Assembly: GCA_043101605.1 (NCBI GenBank)
Contig: JBICIG010000111.1
Coordinates: forward strand, 1-29,901
Reading direction: 5' to 3'
From: JBICIG01 sp043101605
GTDB lineage: Bacteria > Planctomycetota > Phycisphaerae > Phycisphaerales > UBA1924
DNA length: 29,901 nt
A model generated the notes under the pieces. The model searched no databases. It worked only from the letters and a program-made list of their open reading frames with translations, and was not told where the DNA came from. This document shows positions 22,439 to 29,901 of this stretch, piece by piece; the stretch's first letter is position 1, and each line of letters opens with the position of its first letter. Both the position numbers and the translations under genes were made by a program.

Positions 22439-23100
22439 CGGCGGCCCTCCTCGGCGAGCCGACGGTAGTACGACTCGGTCATGGTGCGGTACATCGAGCT
22501 GAACGGATCGCTCAGCCCCTGCAGCAGCGCGTCGCGCAGGCGCGGCGGGAGTTCGCCCCATGCCGCCCCGACCGCGGCCGGCGGGCCGAGGTCGCCCGAC
22601 TGCGCACCCGGAAGCTGCGTCGATTGCGGGTCGGTCGTCTGCCCCTGGTCGCGATCCTGCCCGGGCTGGGCCGGCTGCTGCTGCTGACTCTGCTGCTGTT
22701 GCTGCTGCTGCTGGCGCTGCGACGAGCTCGAGTTGGCCTGGTTGGATGAGTTGATGATCTGGTCGAGCTTGCGGATGACATCTTCCTGCAGACGCTGGGT
22801 GAGCAGTCCGGTGTCGCTGATCGTCTCGAGCCGGTCGGCCGACTCGTCCATCAGCGCCACCGCCTGGCGGAACTGCTCGCCCATCTCTTCGCCCGAGAGC
22901 TGACGCTCGAGCTCGCGCTGCGAGGGGTCGGCCAGCGGCAGCTCGCGATCGGGGCGATCCGGGCGACGCGTCGGCTCCAGCCCGAGCAACTCGTCGAGCG
23001 TCGGCAGGGGATCGTTGGGCTCGGGCGGGGCGGGCTGCGCGCACGCGATCGAGGCGAGCAGGAGCGCCAGGGCCGACCCGATGCGTCCGGAACGCGTCAT
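22435..23100 (-). CDS. exported Gln-rich protein of the Bat-linked operon
   Basis: A 221-residue protein of unknown function. A signal peptide of about 22 residues (LALLLASIACAQP) could also be a lipoprotein signal because SIAC resembles a lipobox with C20. The middle has a poly-Gln/Ser run, QRQQQQQQQQSQQQQ, at about residues 126-140, encoded by a CAG repeat. Both sides are helical and charged. The C-terminal 40 residues (LPPRLRDALLQGLSDPFSSM, then YRTMTESYYRRLAEE) are typical of small planctomycete proteins that follow the DUF4175-like gene. The start overlaps that gene's stop (ATGA). A partner or cap for the large upstream protein is plausible. Confidence 0.8.
   Translation of the reverse strand: MTRSGRIGSALALLLASIACAQPAPPEPNDPLPTLDELLGLEPTRRPDRPDRELPLADPSQRELERQLSGEEMGEQFRQAVALMDESADRLETISDTGLLTQRLQEDVIRKLDQIINSSNQANSSSSQRQQQQQQQQSQQQQPAQPGQDRDQGQTTDPQSTQLPGAQSGDLGPPAAVGAAWGELPPRLRDALLQGLSDPFSSMYRTMTESYYRRLAEEGRR
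22672..22720 (-). repeat. CAG trinucleotide microsatellite in the Gln-rich gene
   Basis: On the minus strand CAG and CAA units encode the poly-Gln run of the exported protein ending at 22435. The units are interrupted by TCA-like and CGC codons, so the tract is imperfect. Length changes by slippage in multiples of three would keep the frame, so it could vary between strains. Confidence 0.6.
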
Positions 23101-26100
23101 GATCCGGGCTCCTCGTTCGGGCCGGCTTCGGGTTCGCCACCGGGCGCCACGCCGCCCTGCTGGGACATGCGGTCGATCAGTTCGCGCCCGAGTTCGGCCA
23201 GTTGCCGCTGCAGGTCCGCGAGTTGTGCCTCGCTCATGCCGGGGCGATCGGTCGACTCGAAGCGGCGGGTCAGCTCGAGCGCTTCGACCTGCATGGAGCG
23301 CAGCAGCTTCAGTTCCGCGACGGGCGGGATCAGCGGCTCGTCCTGCGCGCCCGCGCCGCCGCCCTCGCCCGCGGCACCCGCGCCGGCGTTGAAGTCCGGC
23401 GGCTGGCTCTGCTGATCGTCGAGCGACTCCAGAATCGAACGCAGCACGCGGATCGCCTGCTGCTGCGACGCGATCGACGCCTCGACCTCGGTGCGCTCGA
23501 CGAGCGCCGAGGCCGACCCTTCCATCGCCGCGTCGAGCCGACGGTGGGCGAAGACGAAGAGCGCCGCGTCGGCGAAGGACTCGGTTTCGTCGGCGAGCGT
23601 GGTGACATCGCTCGCGATGGTCCGCTGCTGCTCGCCGAGTGCGCGCACGGAGTACTTCTCCCGCCGGCCGAGCTCGCGCCCCTCGAACGCGCGGGTCTCG
23701 CCGAGGAGCGCGACTTGCCGCTGGAGAATCTCGGCGTACTTGGCGCGCAGCTCCTGGCGCTCGCGGGCCCGGTCGCGCTGCTCGGCCTCGGCTTCGAGCC
23801 GCTTGGCTTCGGCCCGGGCGTCAAGCAGCCGGGTCAGGCTCAGGTTCTCGGCGACGAGCGCTCCGGCGTGGTCGGCCGGTTCGAGGCGCAACGCCACGAT
23901 CGCTTCCTGCTGAGCCGTCGCCGCCTCATCGACCAGCGCCGCGACCGTGCGCAGTTCGGCGAACGAGACCTCAATGCGATCGACCACGCCGAGCGTCGCG
24001 ACATGGAGCTCGCGCATCGCGTCGCCGCGGGGGGCGAAGTCTCCGTCGGCGTCGCGCGCCCGCTGCAGCGCGTCGATCTCGTTGCGCTGCCCGGCGACCA
24101 GCCCGTCGAGCAGTTCCATCACCTGCGCCAGCACCCGTCGGAGCACCTCGTCGCGGCGGCGGTCGGCGTTCTCGATCTCCTCTTTCATCTGCTCGAGCGT
24201 CTCGATCGCCTGCTGCTGCGACTGCCCCGCCTGTCCGGTCTGGTTCTGCTCGATCTGCTCGGCCGCGTCCTCGAGGCTCTGCGTGAGCCCCTGCTCGCGT
24301 CCGGCCGACGCCGCCCGTTCCATCGCCTCGGCTTGGGTCGGGTTCGCCTCGCGGAGCTGCCGCGAACGCTCGTTGAGCTCGTCGAGCGCCCGCTCGGCCT
24401 CGCGCAGCGCCTCGCGCTGGCGCTCGGCGATGCGCTCCAGTTCCGATCGCTCGGCCGGTGTGAGCGATTCGGTGCTCGCTCCGTCGGCGATGCGCTCGCC
24501 CGCGTCGCGCGTCTGCTCGGCCAGCCGTTCCTGCTGCTCGATCAGCGAGTCGATGGCGCGCTGGACGATCCACGCGTCCTCGCCACGGTCGAGCAGTTCC
24601 GCGACGCGGGCCAGTTCCTCGCGCACCTCGGCCTGCGCTTCGCTCGCGTCGCGCTCGGCTTGCTGCTGGGGCTCGGATCCCTCCGGCGAGCCGTCCGCCC
24701 GCTCGAGCGCCGCCTCGGCCTGCGCCGACGCCTCGCCCGCCCGTTCGAGCGCTTCACGCGAGCCTTCGGTCAGCGAGGAGAGCGCGGTGTCCTCCAGCCG
24801 ATTGCGTTCCAGCCGCTCGCGCACGCGTTCGACGGCTGCGCGCGTCGATTCGATCTGCTCGCCCAGCCCTTGCTGCTGGCGCGCCTCGCCGGCGCGGTCG
24901 GCGTCCTGGCCCGCGTCGCGTGCGGCACGCCGCTGCTGGGCGAGATCCCGCTGGCGCTCGTCGAGCCGGCGTGCCTCGTCGCGCACCACGCCCAACTGCT
25001 CTCGCAACGCCTCGCTCAGTTCCTGCTCGCTGATGATCCGCAGCGTGCGCGGCTCGCTGCGCACGGGCTGGTGCGCCTCCCCGAAGAGCTCGAACGAGTC
25101 CTGCGTGACCGACGAGATCGTCAGTTCATCCCCCGGTGCCAGGTCGAACGACGACAGGTCGAGCTCTAGTTCGGCGGCCAGGGACGGCTCGCGCCCGCCT
25201 TCCAACCGCGTCAGCTCACGCGCCACGCCCGCTGGCTCGGGGGGCGCCCCGGCCGAGGTCGGGGGCGTCGAGCGCTGCGCTTCGACGGCGAGCCATCGCA
25301 GCGCCACATCGTCCTCGCCCCGCGCGGCGATCGGCAGCATCGCCGACGCCAGCACCGCTTCGTCGTGCGCCGGCTCGGTGATACTCACGCTCGGGATCGC
25401 ATCGTCGACGACTTCCACGCGGAACGCGGGGATCCGATCGGGGGGCGTCGCGATGCCGTACTCATCGCGCAGCCGCACGCCAAGATCGAGGGTGCCCGCG
25501 AGGGTGCCGCGGATCGCCAGCGACCGATCGCCGCGCTCCACGGCGCTCTCGCCCCGCGCGTCGGCGGCGGCGGCGAGCAGATCCTCGAGCCCGGGCGTCG
25601 CGCCGGGCTCGCGCGACCACGCCTCGGCAGCGGCGTCCTTGCTGAAGGAGAGTTCGATTTCCACGCGCGAGCCCGCGAAGATCGGGCCGAGGCGCTGCGG
25701 CTCCGGGGATGCGTGGTCGAGCTCCCGCGATTCGGGCGACGCACCGAGGTAGGCCGGCGGCTCGATCCGCACGCGCGCCGAACGCAGCACCGGCGCATCG
25801 ACCGCCCGCAACCGGGCGCTGGGGGTGCGGTCGTCCTCGGTCTCGAACCAGTACTCGATCACCTGTTCGGGAACGCCGGCCCGCCGCGGCAGTTCGACGC
25901 GGGCGCTGAACACCTCGCCGTCTTCTTCGTCGTCCGCGGCGTCCTGACGCACCATCGGGATCGCGCGCGGCGTGCCCAGCGAGCCCTCGTCGCTCCCGAG
26001 TCGCACGAAGGCTGTCACCGGGGTGCGCCCCGGGGCCCGGTGTGTACGCAGCAACTCGGCGTGGAGCACAAGGTCAACCCCCGTCTCGCGGACGCGCGGC

Positions 26101-26735
26101 TCGGTGCGGTCTGCGATCAGCGTGCGCTTGGGCCACGCCGCGTCGGACCACGGCATCAGCGCCCGGGCCGCCCCGGTGCGAGCCAGCGCCGGCTCGGTCA
26201 CGCCGAAGAGCCCCGCAACCAGCAGCCCCAGCAGCGCGACCGGGAGCGCGACGCGCACAGGCTTCCAACTGACCAGGCGACGCCCGCGGCCGGTGCGCAC
26301 GAGTTCGGCCACCCGCGCCTCGACTCTTCCGGCGGTCGACCTGGCCAGGGCTCGTTCGAGGTCTGTCCCGCGCTCACCGGCGGAGAACTCGAGCCCGGAC
26401 GCGAGCTCGCCCCGCAGCGTCCCGGTCAGTTCGCCGTGCTGCTCGATCCGCAGGGCGACATCCGTGAGCGAGGGTCGGAATCGCCACGCCGGGAGCGCGC
26501 TGCGCCGGATCCAGGCGCCCAGGGCGATCAGCCCGGCGATCCATGCCGTCCAGCGCGCCCAGGGCTCGAACCGCAGCTCGAAGTCCACCAGCGCCCATGC
26601 CGCGAGCGTCAGCAGCGCCACCCCGATGAGCCATCCGCCCGAGCGGGCGATCAGCACCGATCGCGCTCGCGCGCGCACGCGGCGGAGCGCCCGTCCGATC
26701 GCCGTGTGTTCGAGGCGTTGCTCGCGTGGGTCCAT
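23097..26735 (-). CDS. very large membrane protein with periplasmic coiled coils (DUF4175-like)
   Basis: A 1212-residue protein. Transmembrane helices lie near residues 33-50, 60-76 and 160-179, the arrangement of DUF4175/TIGR02302 proteins. Then come about 400 residues of beta-rich periplasmic domain (VRIEPPAYLGASPESREL and similar), and about 600 residues dominated by Glu/Arg/Ala/Gln coiled coil with Gln-rich tracts (QSQQQAIETLEQMKEEIENA). The C-terminus is Gly/Glu/Pro rich. Functions of the family are not established; it is often next to Bat/MoxR-VWA genes, as here. GGGAG stands eight bases before the ATG. The gene is directly upstream of, and overlaps, the Gln-rich protein gene. No enzymatic motif is visible. 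It may be a structural scaffold of the envelope. Confidence 0.8.
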   Translation of the reverse strand: MDPREQRLEHTAIGRALRRVRARARSVLIARSGGWLIGVALLTLAAWALVDFELRFEPWARWTAWIAGLIALGAWIRRSALPAWRFRPSLTDVALRIEQHGELTGTLRGELASGLEFSAGERGTDLERALARSTAGRVEARVAELVRTGRGRRLVSWKPVRVALPVALLGLLVAGLFGVTEPALARTGAARALMPWSDAAWPKRTLIADRTEPRVRETGVDLVLHAELLRTHRAPGRTPVTAFVRLGSDEGSLGTPRAIPMVRQDAADDEEDGEVFSARVELPRRAGVPEQVIEYWFETEDDRTPSARLRAVDAPVLRSARVRIEPPAYLGASPESRELDHASPEPQRLGPIFAGSRVEIELSFSKDAAAEAWSREPGATPGLEDLLAAAADARGESAVERGDRSLAIRGTLAGTLDLGVRLRDEYGIATPPDRIPAFRVEVVDDAIPSVSITEPAHDEAVLASAMLPIAARGEDDVALRWLAVEAQRSTPPTSAGAPPEPAGVARELTRLEGGREPSLAAELELDLSSFDLAPGDELTISSVTQDSFELFGEAHQPVRSEPRTLRIISEQELSEALREQLGVVRDEARRLDERQRDLAQQRRAARDAGQDADRAGEARQQQGLGEQIESTRAAVERVRERLERNRLEDTALSSLTEGSREALERAGEASAQAEAALERADGSPEGSEPQQQAERDASEAQAEVREELARVAELLDRGEDAWIVQRAIDSLIEQQERLAEQTRDAGERIADGASTESLTPAERSELERIAERQREALREAERALDELNERSRQLREANPTQAEAMERAASAGREQGLTQSLEDAAEQIEQNQTGQAGQSQQQAIETLEQMKEEIENADRRRDEVLRRVLAQVMELLDGLVAGQRNEIDALQRARDADGDFAPRGDAMRELHVATLGVVDRIEVSFAELRTVAALVDEAATAQQEAIVALRLEPADHAGALVAENLSLTRLLDARAEAKRLEAEAEQRDRARERQELRAKYAEILQRQVALLGETRAFEGRELGRREKYSVRALGEQQRTIASDVTTLADETESFADAALFVFAHRRLDAAMEGSASALVERTEVEASIASQQQAIRVLRSILESLDDQQSQPPDFNAGAGAAGEGGGAGAQDEPLIPPVAELKLLRSMQVEALELTRRFESTDRPGMSEAQLADLQRQLAELGRELIDRMSQQGGVAPGGEPEAGPNEEPGS

Positions 26736-26940
26736 CCGGTCGCTCCCGAGGCGTGTGCCTCACACTCTTCTTCGTCCCGCGGGGGCCCGTGGTTTGAACC
26801 GGCTCGCGTCCGTTCCGTGCCGACGCGTGACCGGGGCGTGACCAAACACCCGTGAAACCACCGACCACCCCCCCCCGATTCCCCCGGTTCCCCCGATCCG
26901 CAGCCTTGATCCCGCCTGTCCGCCCCCGGTCGCCCCCTGG
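26736..26940. other. 205-base G-rich gap with G-quadruplex potential
   Basis: The only sizeable gap in the envelope cluster; it carries no gene. On the minus strand, which is the sense strand for both flanking genes, runs of five or more G lie at 26868-26876 (nine), 26881-26885, 26890-26894, 26923-26927 and 26933-26937. The first three are separated by four bases, fitting an intramolecular G-quadruplex. It would lie between the VWA gene and the DUF4175-like start and could halt transcription or translation. No terminator hairpin with T-tract is obvious. Confidence 0.5.
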
Positions 26941-29286
26941 TCAGGACAGGCTCAGCAGCTTCCTCCCGACCCATTCCAGTGTCAGCAGCCCGAGAAGAAG
27001 CATCAACACCGCCGGGCGATCCCACAGCACGCGGACGCGGGGGGTGCCGAGGATGACGCGCTCATCGCGCGGGATGCGTCGTTCGACGCCCGCGAGTTGC
27101 CCCGGTTCGAGGACGATGCCGTCCTCGGGTTCGACGCTCGACGCGAGGCGTCGCAGCAGTTCGTGGTCGGCCGCGGGACGGAGGCGCTCGTCGTCGGGCA
27201 CGACGACCTCCAGCAGCCGCACCAGCGTCCCGCCGACCTGCGTGGGGCTGACCGCTTCGATGGTGTAGATGCCCGGCTCGCGCGGCGTCCACGACGCCGA
27301 GTAGGTCGAGACCGCCGCCCCGCGCTCGGTCCGTCGGGCGGCGGGCAGGTCGACGCGGGTGCGTCCGCCCTCGCCCCCGCTGATGCGCAGCGCGATGGTC
27401 TCGGGGGGCGACTGGTTGAGCCGCGGGTCGATCAGCCGGAGCGTGATCGAGACGGGCGCGTCGACGATCCCGCGCGAGGGCATGAGTTCCAGCGTCGCCG
27501 GGCGGGCGGTGCGCCCGAGGCTCGAGCCCGCCAGCGCGCGCACGATCGGGATCCACGATTCCTGCGCGAGCCGCTCGCCGCGCCCGTATCGCCAGCGCCA
27601 GATCTCATCGGTGCCGACGAAGACGACGCGTCCGGCGCCGTAGCGCATGGTCACGATCAGCGGCGTGGGGTCCCCGCCGTCGATCGGCCGGGCGTACGCG
27701 ATCACCTCGGCGCCGGGCTTGAGATCTTCGGGCTCGATGCGCACCGCCCCGCGGAGCTGCGACCACCCGGACGCGGGGTCGGCGATCGCGGCGGGCCACT
27801 CCTCGTCGCGCGCGATCCCCAGCAGCCCGATCTCCGCCGCCGCCGGCCCGGGAAGCATCGTCACCGGTGTGTCGTAGACGCGGGTGGCGGTGTCGTCGGG
27901 CACGCGCATGGGCAGCAGGTCGGCGATGGCGCTGGTGCGCCAGCGGTGGGGCATCGCGCCGGGACCGGCGATCAGCAGCAGCCCCGTGCCCCGCTCGGCG
28001 ACCTCGCGCTCCAGGTTCGCCAGCGACCGCTCGCCGAACAGTTCCGGGCGGAGGTCGCCCAGCAGCACGACATTCATCGCCGCCCATTCCTCGGGCGACA
28101 CCGGCGGGCGCGTCAGCGGGACATCGCCCTCGGCGGTGAAGCGTCGATCCGCCGCGAGCAGCAGCGAGGACGACTCGATCGTGGGCTCGCGCCGGAGCAG
28201 CGTGGTGAGGTACCGGTATTCCCAACGCGGGTAGCCATCGAAGTGCGCGACGCGCACCGGGCGGTCGACGATCGACAGGCGCGCCTCGCCCGTGTTGTTC
28301 AGGGCGATCAGGTCGGCCTGCGCCGGCTGCACCTCCACACGCCAGATCGCCGATCCCTCGCGCCGCGGCGAGACGCGCGCCACGACCTCGCGCCCGCCCT
28401 CGGGGATGTCGTCGATCCATTCCTCGCCGAGGACCGCGCCGGTCGCATCATCGATGACGCGCACCGCGGCGCTGGGCGCGTCACCCTCGCCGAAGCGGTC
28501 GAGCCGGATGCGCACGGGGACGGTGTCGCCCAGGAATGCTTCCTCGGGCGCGACGATGTCGCGCACCGCCAGGTCTCCCACCTGTCGCCCGCTGCCCAGG
28601 GGGACCGCGACGACCTTGACCCGCTCGGCCCGGAGGCGGGCGAGGTCCGCCGCGTCGGGCTCGTCGAGGGACGCGCCATCGGAGAGAACGATCACGCCCG
28701 AGAGCCGGCGGCCGGCGGTTCGGCGCAGCGCCTCCTCCACCGCGGACGCGAGCGAGGTCCGGGGGCTGGTCGCCGCCGGGAGGTCGTCCGGATCGGGCCG
28801 GGCGATCTCCCGGGCCGATGCGCCGAAGGAGAGGTAGAGCACTTCGCGCGATTCATCAAGGGCATCGAACGACTCGCCGGCCTCGAGCAGCGTGCGTTTG
28901 AGTTGCTCGTCGCGCGTGATCCATCCGCCCGGCGAGCCGGCGTCGCGTACATCGGGCACGGTCATCGAGGTCGAGCGGTCGATCAGCACCACCACCCAGT
29001 CACGCTCGACGCGCCGGCTCTGCTGCACCAGCGTCGGTCCGAGCGTCAGCACCAGCAGCAGCACCAGCAGCAGCCCCCGGCACGACGCCAGCAGGGTGCG
29101 CGCCCAGCGCGGTCCGGACAGTCGGCGATAGCTCCAGACGCAGACGGCCGCGATCGTAACCAGCGCCAGCAGCCACCCCCAGTCGGGCAGCGGACGCAGG
29201 AACACGAAGCGGACACCCTCGCCCGCGAAGCCGAACTCGCCGAGCCCGAGCAGGCGATCGAGCACGCCGTCGAGGAAGCCCGTCAC
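26941..29286 (-). CDS. membrane-anchored VWA protein of Bat-like operon
   Basis: A 781-residue protein. Two helices near residues 37-54 and 66-84 are followed by a VWA domain with a metal-ion-dependent adhesion motif DRSTSM (D103-M108, D-x-S-x-S). A DUF/glutamine-amidotransferase-like domain lies in the middle (NVVLLGDLRPELFGERSLAN, then IAGPGAMP), without the catalytic Cys of such enzymes. The last hydrophobic stretch, LMLLLGLLTLEWVGRKLLSL, anchors the C-terminus. Similar proteins follow BatA-type genes in planctomycetes and Bacteroidetes. I start it at the GTG at 29286, four bases inside the stop of the upstream gene (GTGA); a longer frame begins inside that gene. It may bind a partner in the periplasm and act with the MoxR-linked cluster, which presumably lies beyond the window. 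Confidence 0.86.
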   Translation of the reverse strand: MTGFLDGVLDRLLGLGEFGFAGEGVRFVFLRPLPDWGWLLALVTIAAVCVWSYRRLSGPRWARTLLASCRGLLLVLLLVLTLGPTLVQQSRRVERDWVVVLIDRSTSMTVPDVRDAGSPGGWITRDEQLKRTLLEAGESFDALDESREVLYLSFGASAREIARPDPDDLPAATSPRTSLASAVEEALRRTAGRRLSGVIVLSDGASLDEPDAADLARLRAERVKVVAVPLGSGRQVGDLAVRDIVAPEEAFLGDTVPVRIRLDRFGEGDAPSAAVRVIDDATGAVLGEEWIDDIPEGGREVVARVSPRREGSAIWRVEVQPAQADLIALNNTGEARLSIVDRPVRVAHFDGYPRWEYRYLTTLLRREPTIESSSLLLAADRRFTAEGDVPLTRPPVSPEEWAAMNVVLLGDLRPELFGERSLANLEREVAERGTGLLLIAGPGAMPHRWRTSAIADLLPMRVPDDTATRVYDTPVTMLPGPAAAEIGLLGIARDEEWPAAIADPASGWSQLRGAVRIEPEDLKPGAEVIAYARPIDGGDPTPLIVTMRYGAGRVVFVGTDEIWRWRYGRGERLAQESWIPIVRALAGSSLGRTARPATLELMPSRGIVDAPVSITLRLIDPRLNQSPPETIALRISGGEGGRTRVDLPAARRTERGAAVSTYSASWTPREPGIYTIEAVSPTQVGGTLVRLLEVVVPDDERLRPAADHELLRRLASSVEPEDGIVLEPGQLAGVERRIPRDERVILGTPRVRVLWDRPAVLMLLLGLLTLEWVGRKLLSLS

Positions 29287-29901
29287 GCGGCACCCCCCGC
29301 GACCGTCGCGTTGCCCGTGCGCACGCCCGCGTGGCTCGCCCGCCTCGCCAGCACACACTCGATCAGCGCCAGGGCGAGCGCCGCGGCGAAGAGCCAGAGC
29401 GCCAGTTCGCTTGCCGCGAGCCCCCCGCCCTCGCCCGAGACGCGTTCGGCGTCATCGAGCCAGCCGAGTTCTCCCGTCCAGGCGTCGAAGACCGCTTCGA
29501 CCGACGCGCGATCGGTCGGGCGCGGGTCGCTGGCGGCGACATCGGGGTTGACCACGACCGTGTCCAGCCGCGTCCCGCCGAGCGACCGCACCGCGAGCAG
29601 CCCGGCGCGCACGAGCCGCGTCGATTCCCCGGGCGTGCCCGCTTCGATCACCGCGTCGCTCCCATCGATCGGCATGAGGACCGACTCGCCCGGCAGCCCC
29701 GGGGGGGCGCCCCCGGCGAGGATCGCCCCTTCGGGCTGGGCCGTGCCAACCCCCTGTCGCACGATTTCCTGCAGCATCGGCACGATGATCGGGTTGGTCG
29801 GGAGCGTGCTCCACGCGGGGTCGATCGCCGTCAGCAGCAGCGTCGCGCCGCCGGCGAGTCGGTCATCGGCGGGCATGAGCGAGACGATCAGCGGCGAGCC
29901 G
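29283..29901 (-). CDS. BatA-type membrane protein, C-terminal part (truncated by window)
   Basis: The reading frame is open to the window edge, so about 205 C-terminal residues are visible and the N-terminus is missing. The sequence TLPTNPIIVPMLQEIVRQGV, preceded by LLLTAIDPAWS, matches the C-terminal domain of proteins that carry an N-terminal double transmembrane (BatA-like) module. A transmembrane helix near the end (ALWLFAAALALALIECVLAR) is followed by a short cytoplasmic tail. No internal start is reported because the gene clearly extends beyond the window. Its stop overlaps the next gene's GTG by four bases, and it is the first visible gene of the envelope operon. Confidence 0.72.
   Translation of the reverse strand, partial: GSPLIVSLMPADDRLAGGATLLLTAIDPAWSTLPTNPIIVPMLQEIVRQGVGTAQPEGAILAGGAPPGLPGESVLMPIDGSDAVIEAGTPGESTRLVRAGLLAVRSLGGTRLDTVVVNPDVAASDPRPTDRASVEAVFDAWTGELGWLDDAERVSGEGGGLAASELALWLFAAALALALIECVLARRASHAGVRTGNATVAGGAA

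Noticed and set aside
23202..25169. Very long plus-strand open frame opposite the DUF4175-like gene
   Set aside because: It mirrors the coiled-coil coding of the minus strand, giving runs of Leu/Arg/Ala without domain features. The minus-strand gene has a ribosome site and membrane helices, and fits the operon.

Overview
This is a high-GC window (well above 60% G+C almost throughout, strongly C/G-ending codons) carrying 24 protein genes and no rRNA, tRNA, CRISPR array or transposase that I can recognise. The combination points to a planctomycete, most likely class Phycisphaerae. The clues are a secreted protein ending in a PAPG/hydrophobic/RRRR sorting tail, a GxxExxY-family protein, a Bat-type VWA gene cluster followed by a very large DUF4175-like protein and a secreted prenyltransferase-fold protein, and G-rich low-complexity intergenic repeats. 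The assignment is inference; there is no rRNA to prove it.

Layout. (1) 111-3260, minus: an MCE/MlaD protein, its MlaF-type ATPase and a DUF4190-like membrane protein. (2) 3307-6696, minus: NifS/IscS-type cysteine desulfurase, TetR regulator, yidD, rnpA and a small membrane protein with an extreme Asp/Glu/Trp tail. rnpA-yidD is normally an origin-proximal pair, but rpmH and yidC are not beside it. (3) 6835-10138, plus: two FabF-like ketosynthases flanking a GxxExxY protein. The first ketosynthase keeps its cysteine but appears to have lost the Lys/His of the KxxxxH motif; the second is canonical. A REPIN-like element and a signal-anchored protein of unknown function follow. (4) 11151-13662: MarC (minus), then glyS (plus). 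glyS contains an in-frame insert of clearly lower GC where most family members carry a zinc-binding module. (5) 13663-13870: convergent intergenic region with a perfect 16-bp parS-like palindrome and two strong hairpins. (6) 13871-14521, minus: PEP-CTERM-like secreted protein. (7) 14895-20090, plus: four genes overlapping by 1-4 bases that encode a complete MacA-MacB-TolC-type tripartite exporter with the ATPase and permease as separate proteins. (8) 20148 to the window end, minus: an envelope cluster (BatA-like, VWA protein, DUF4175-like coiled-coil protein, Gln-rich exported protein, alpha/alpha-toroid exported protein, exported hypothetical). All its junctions are 4-base ATGA/GTGA overlaps except for one G-rich 205-base gap.

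The genes suggest cell-envelope biology: lipid trafficking (Mce), fatty acid or polyketide elongation (KS pair), membrane insertion (YidD), efflux (MacAB-TolC) and a Bat-linked periplasmic complex. The parS-like site and rnpA-yidD both hint that this stretch lies near the chromosome origin. The observations I would follow first are the foreign-looking glyS insert, the odd ketosynthase/GxxExxY/ketosynthase trio, and the parS-like site.
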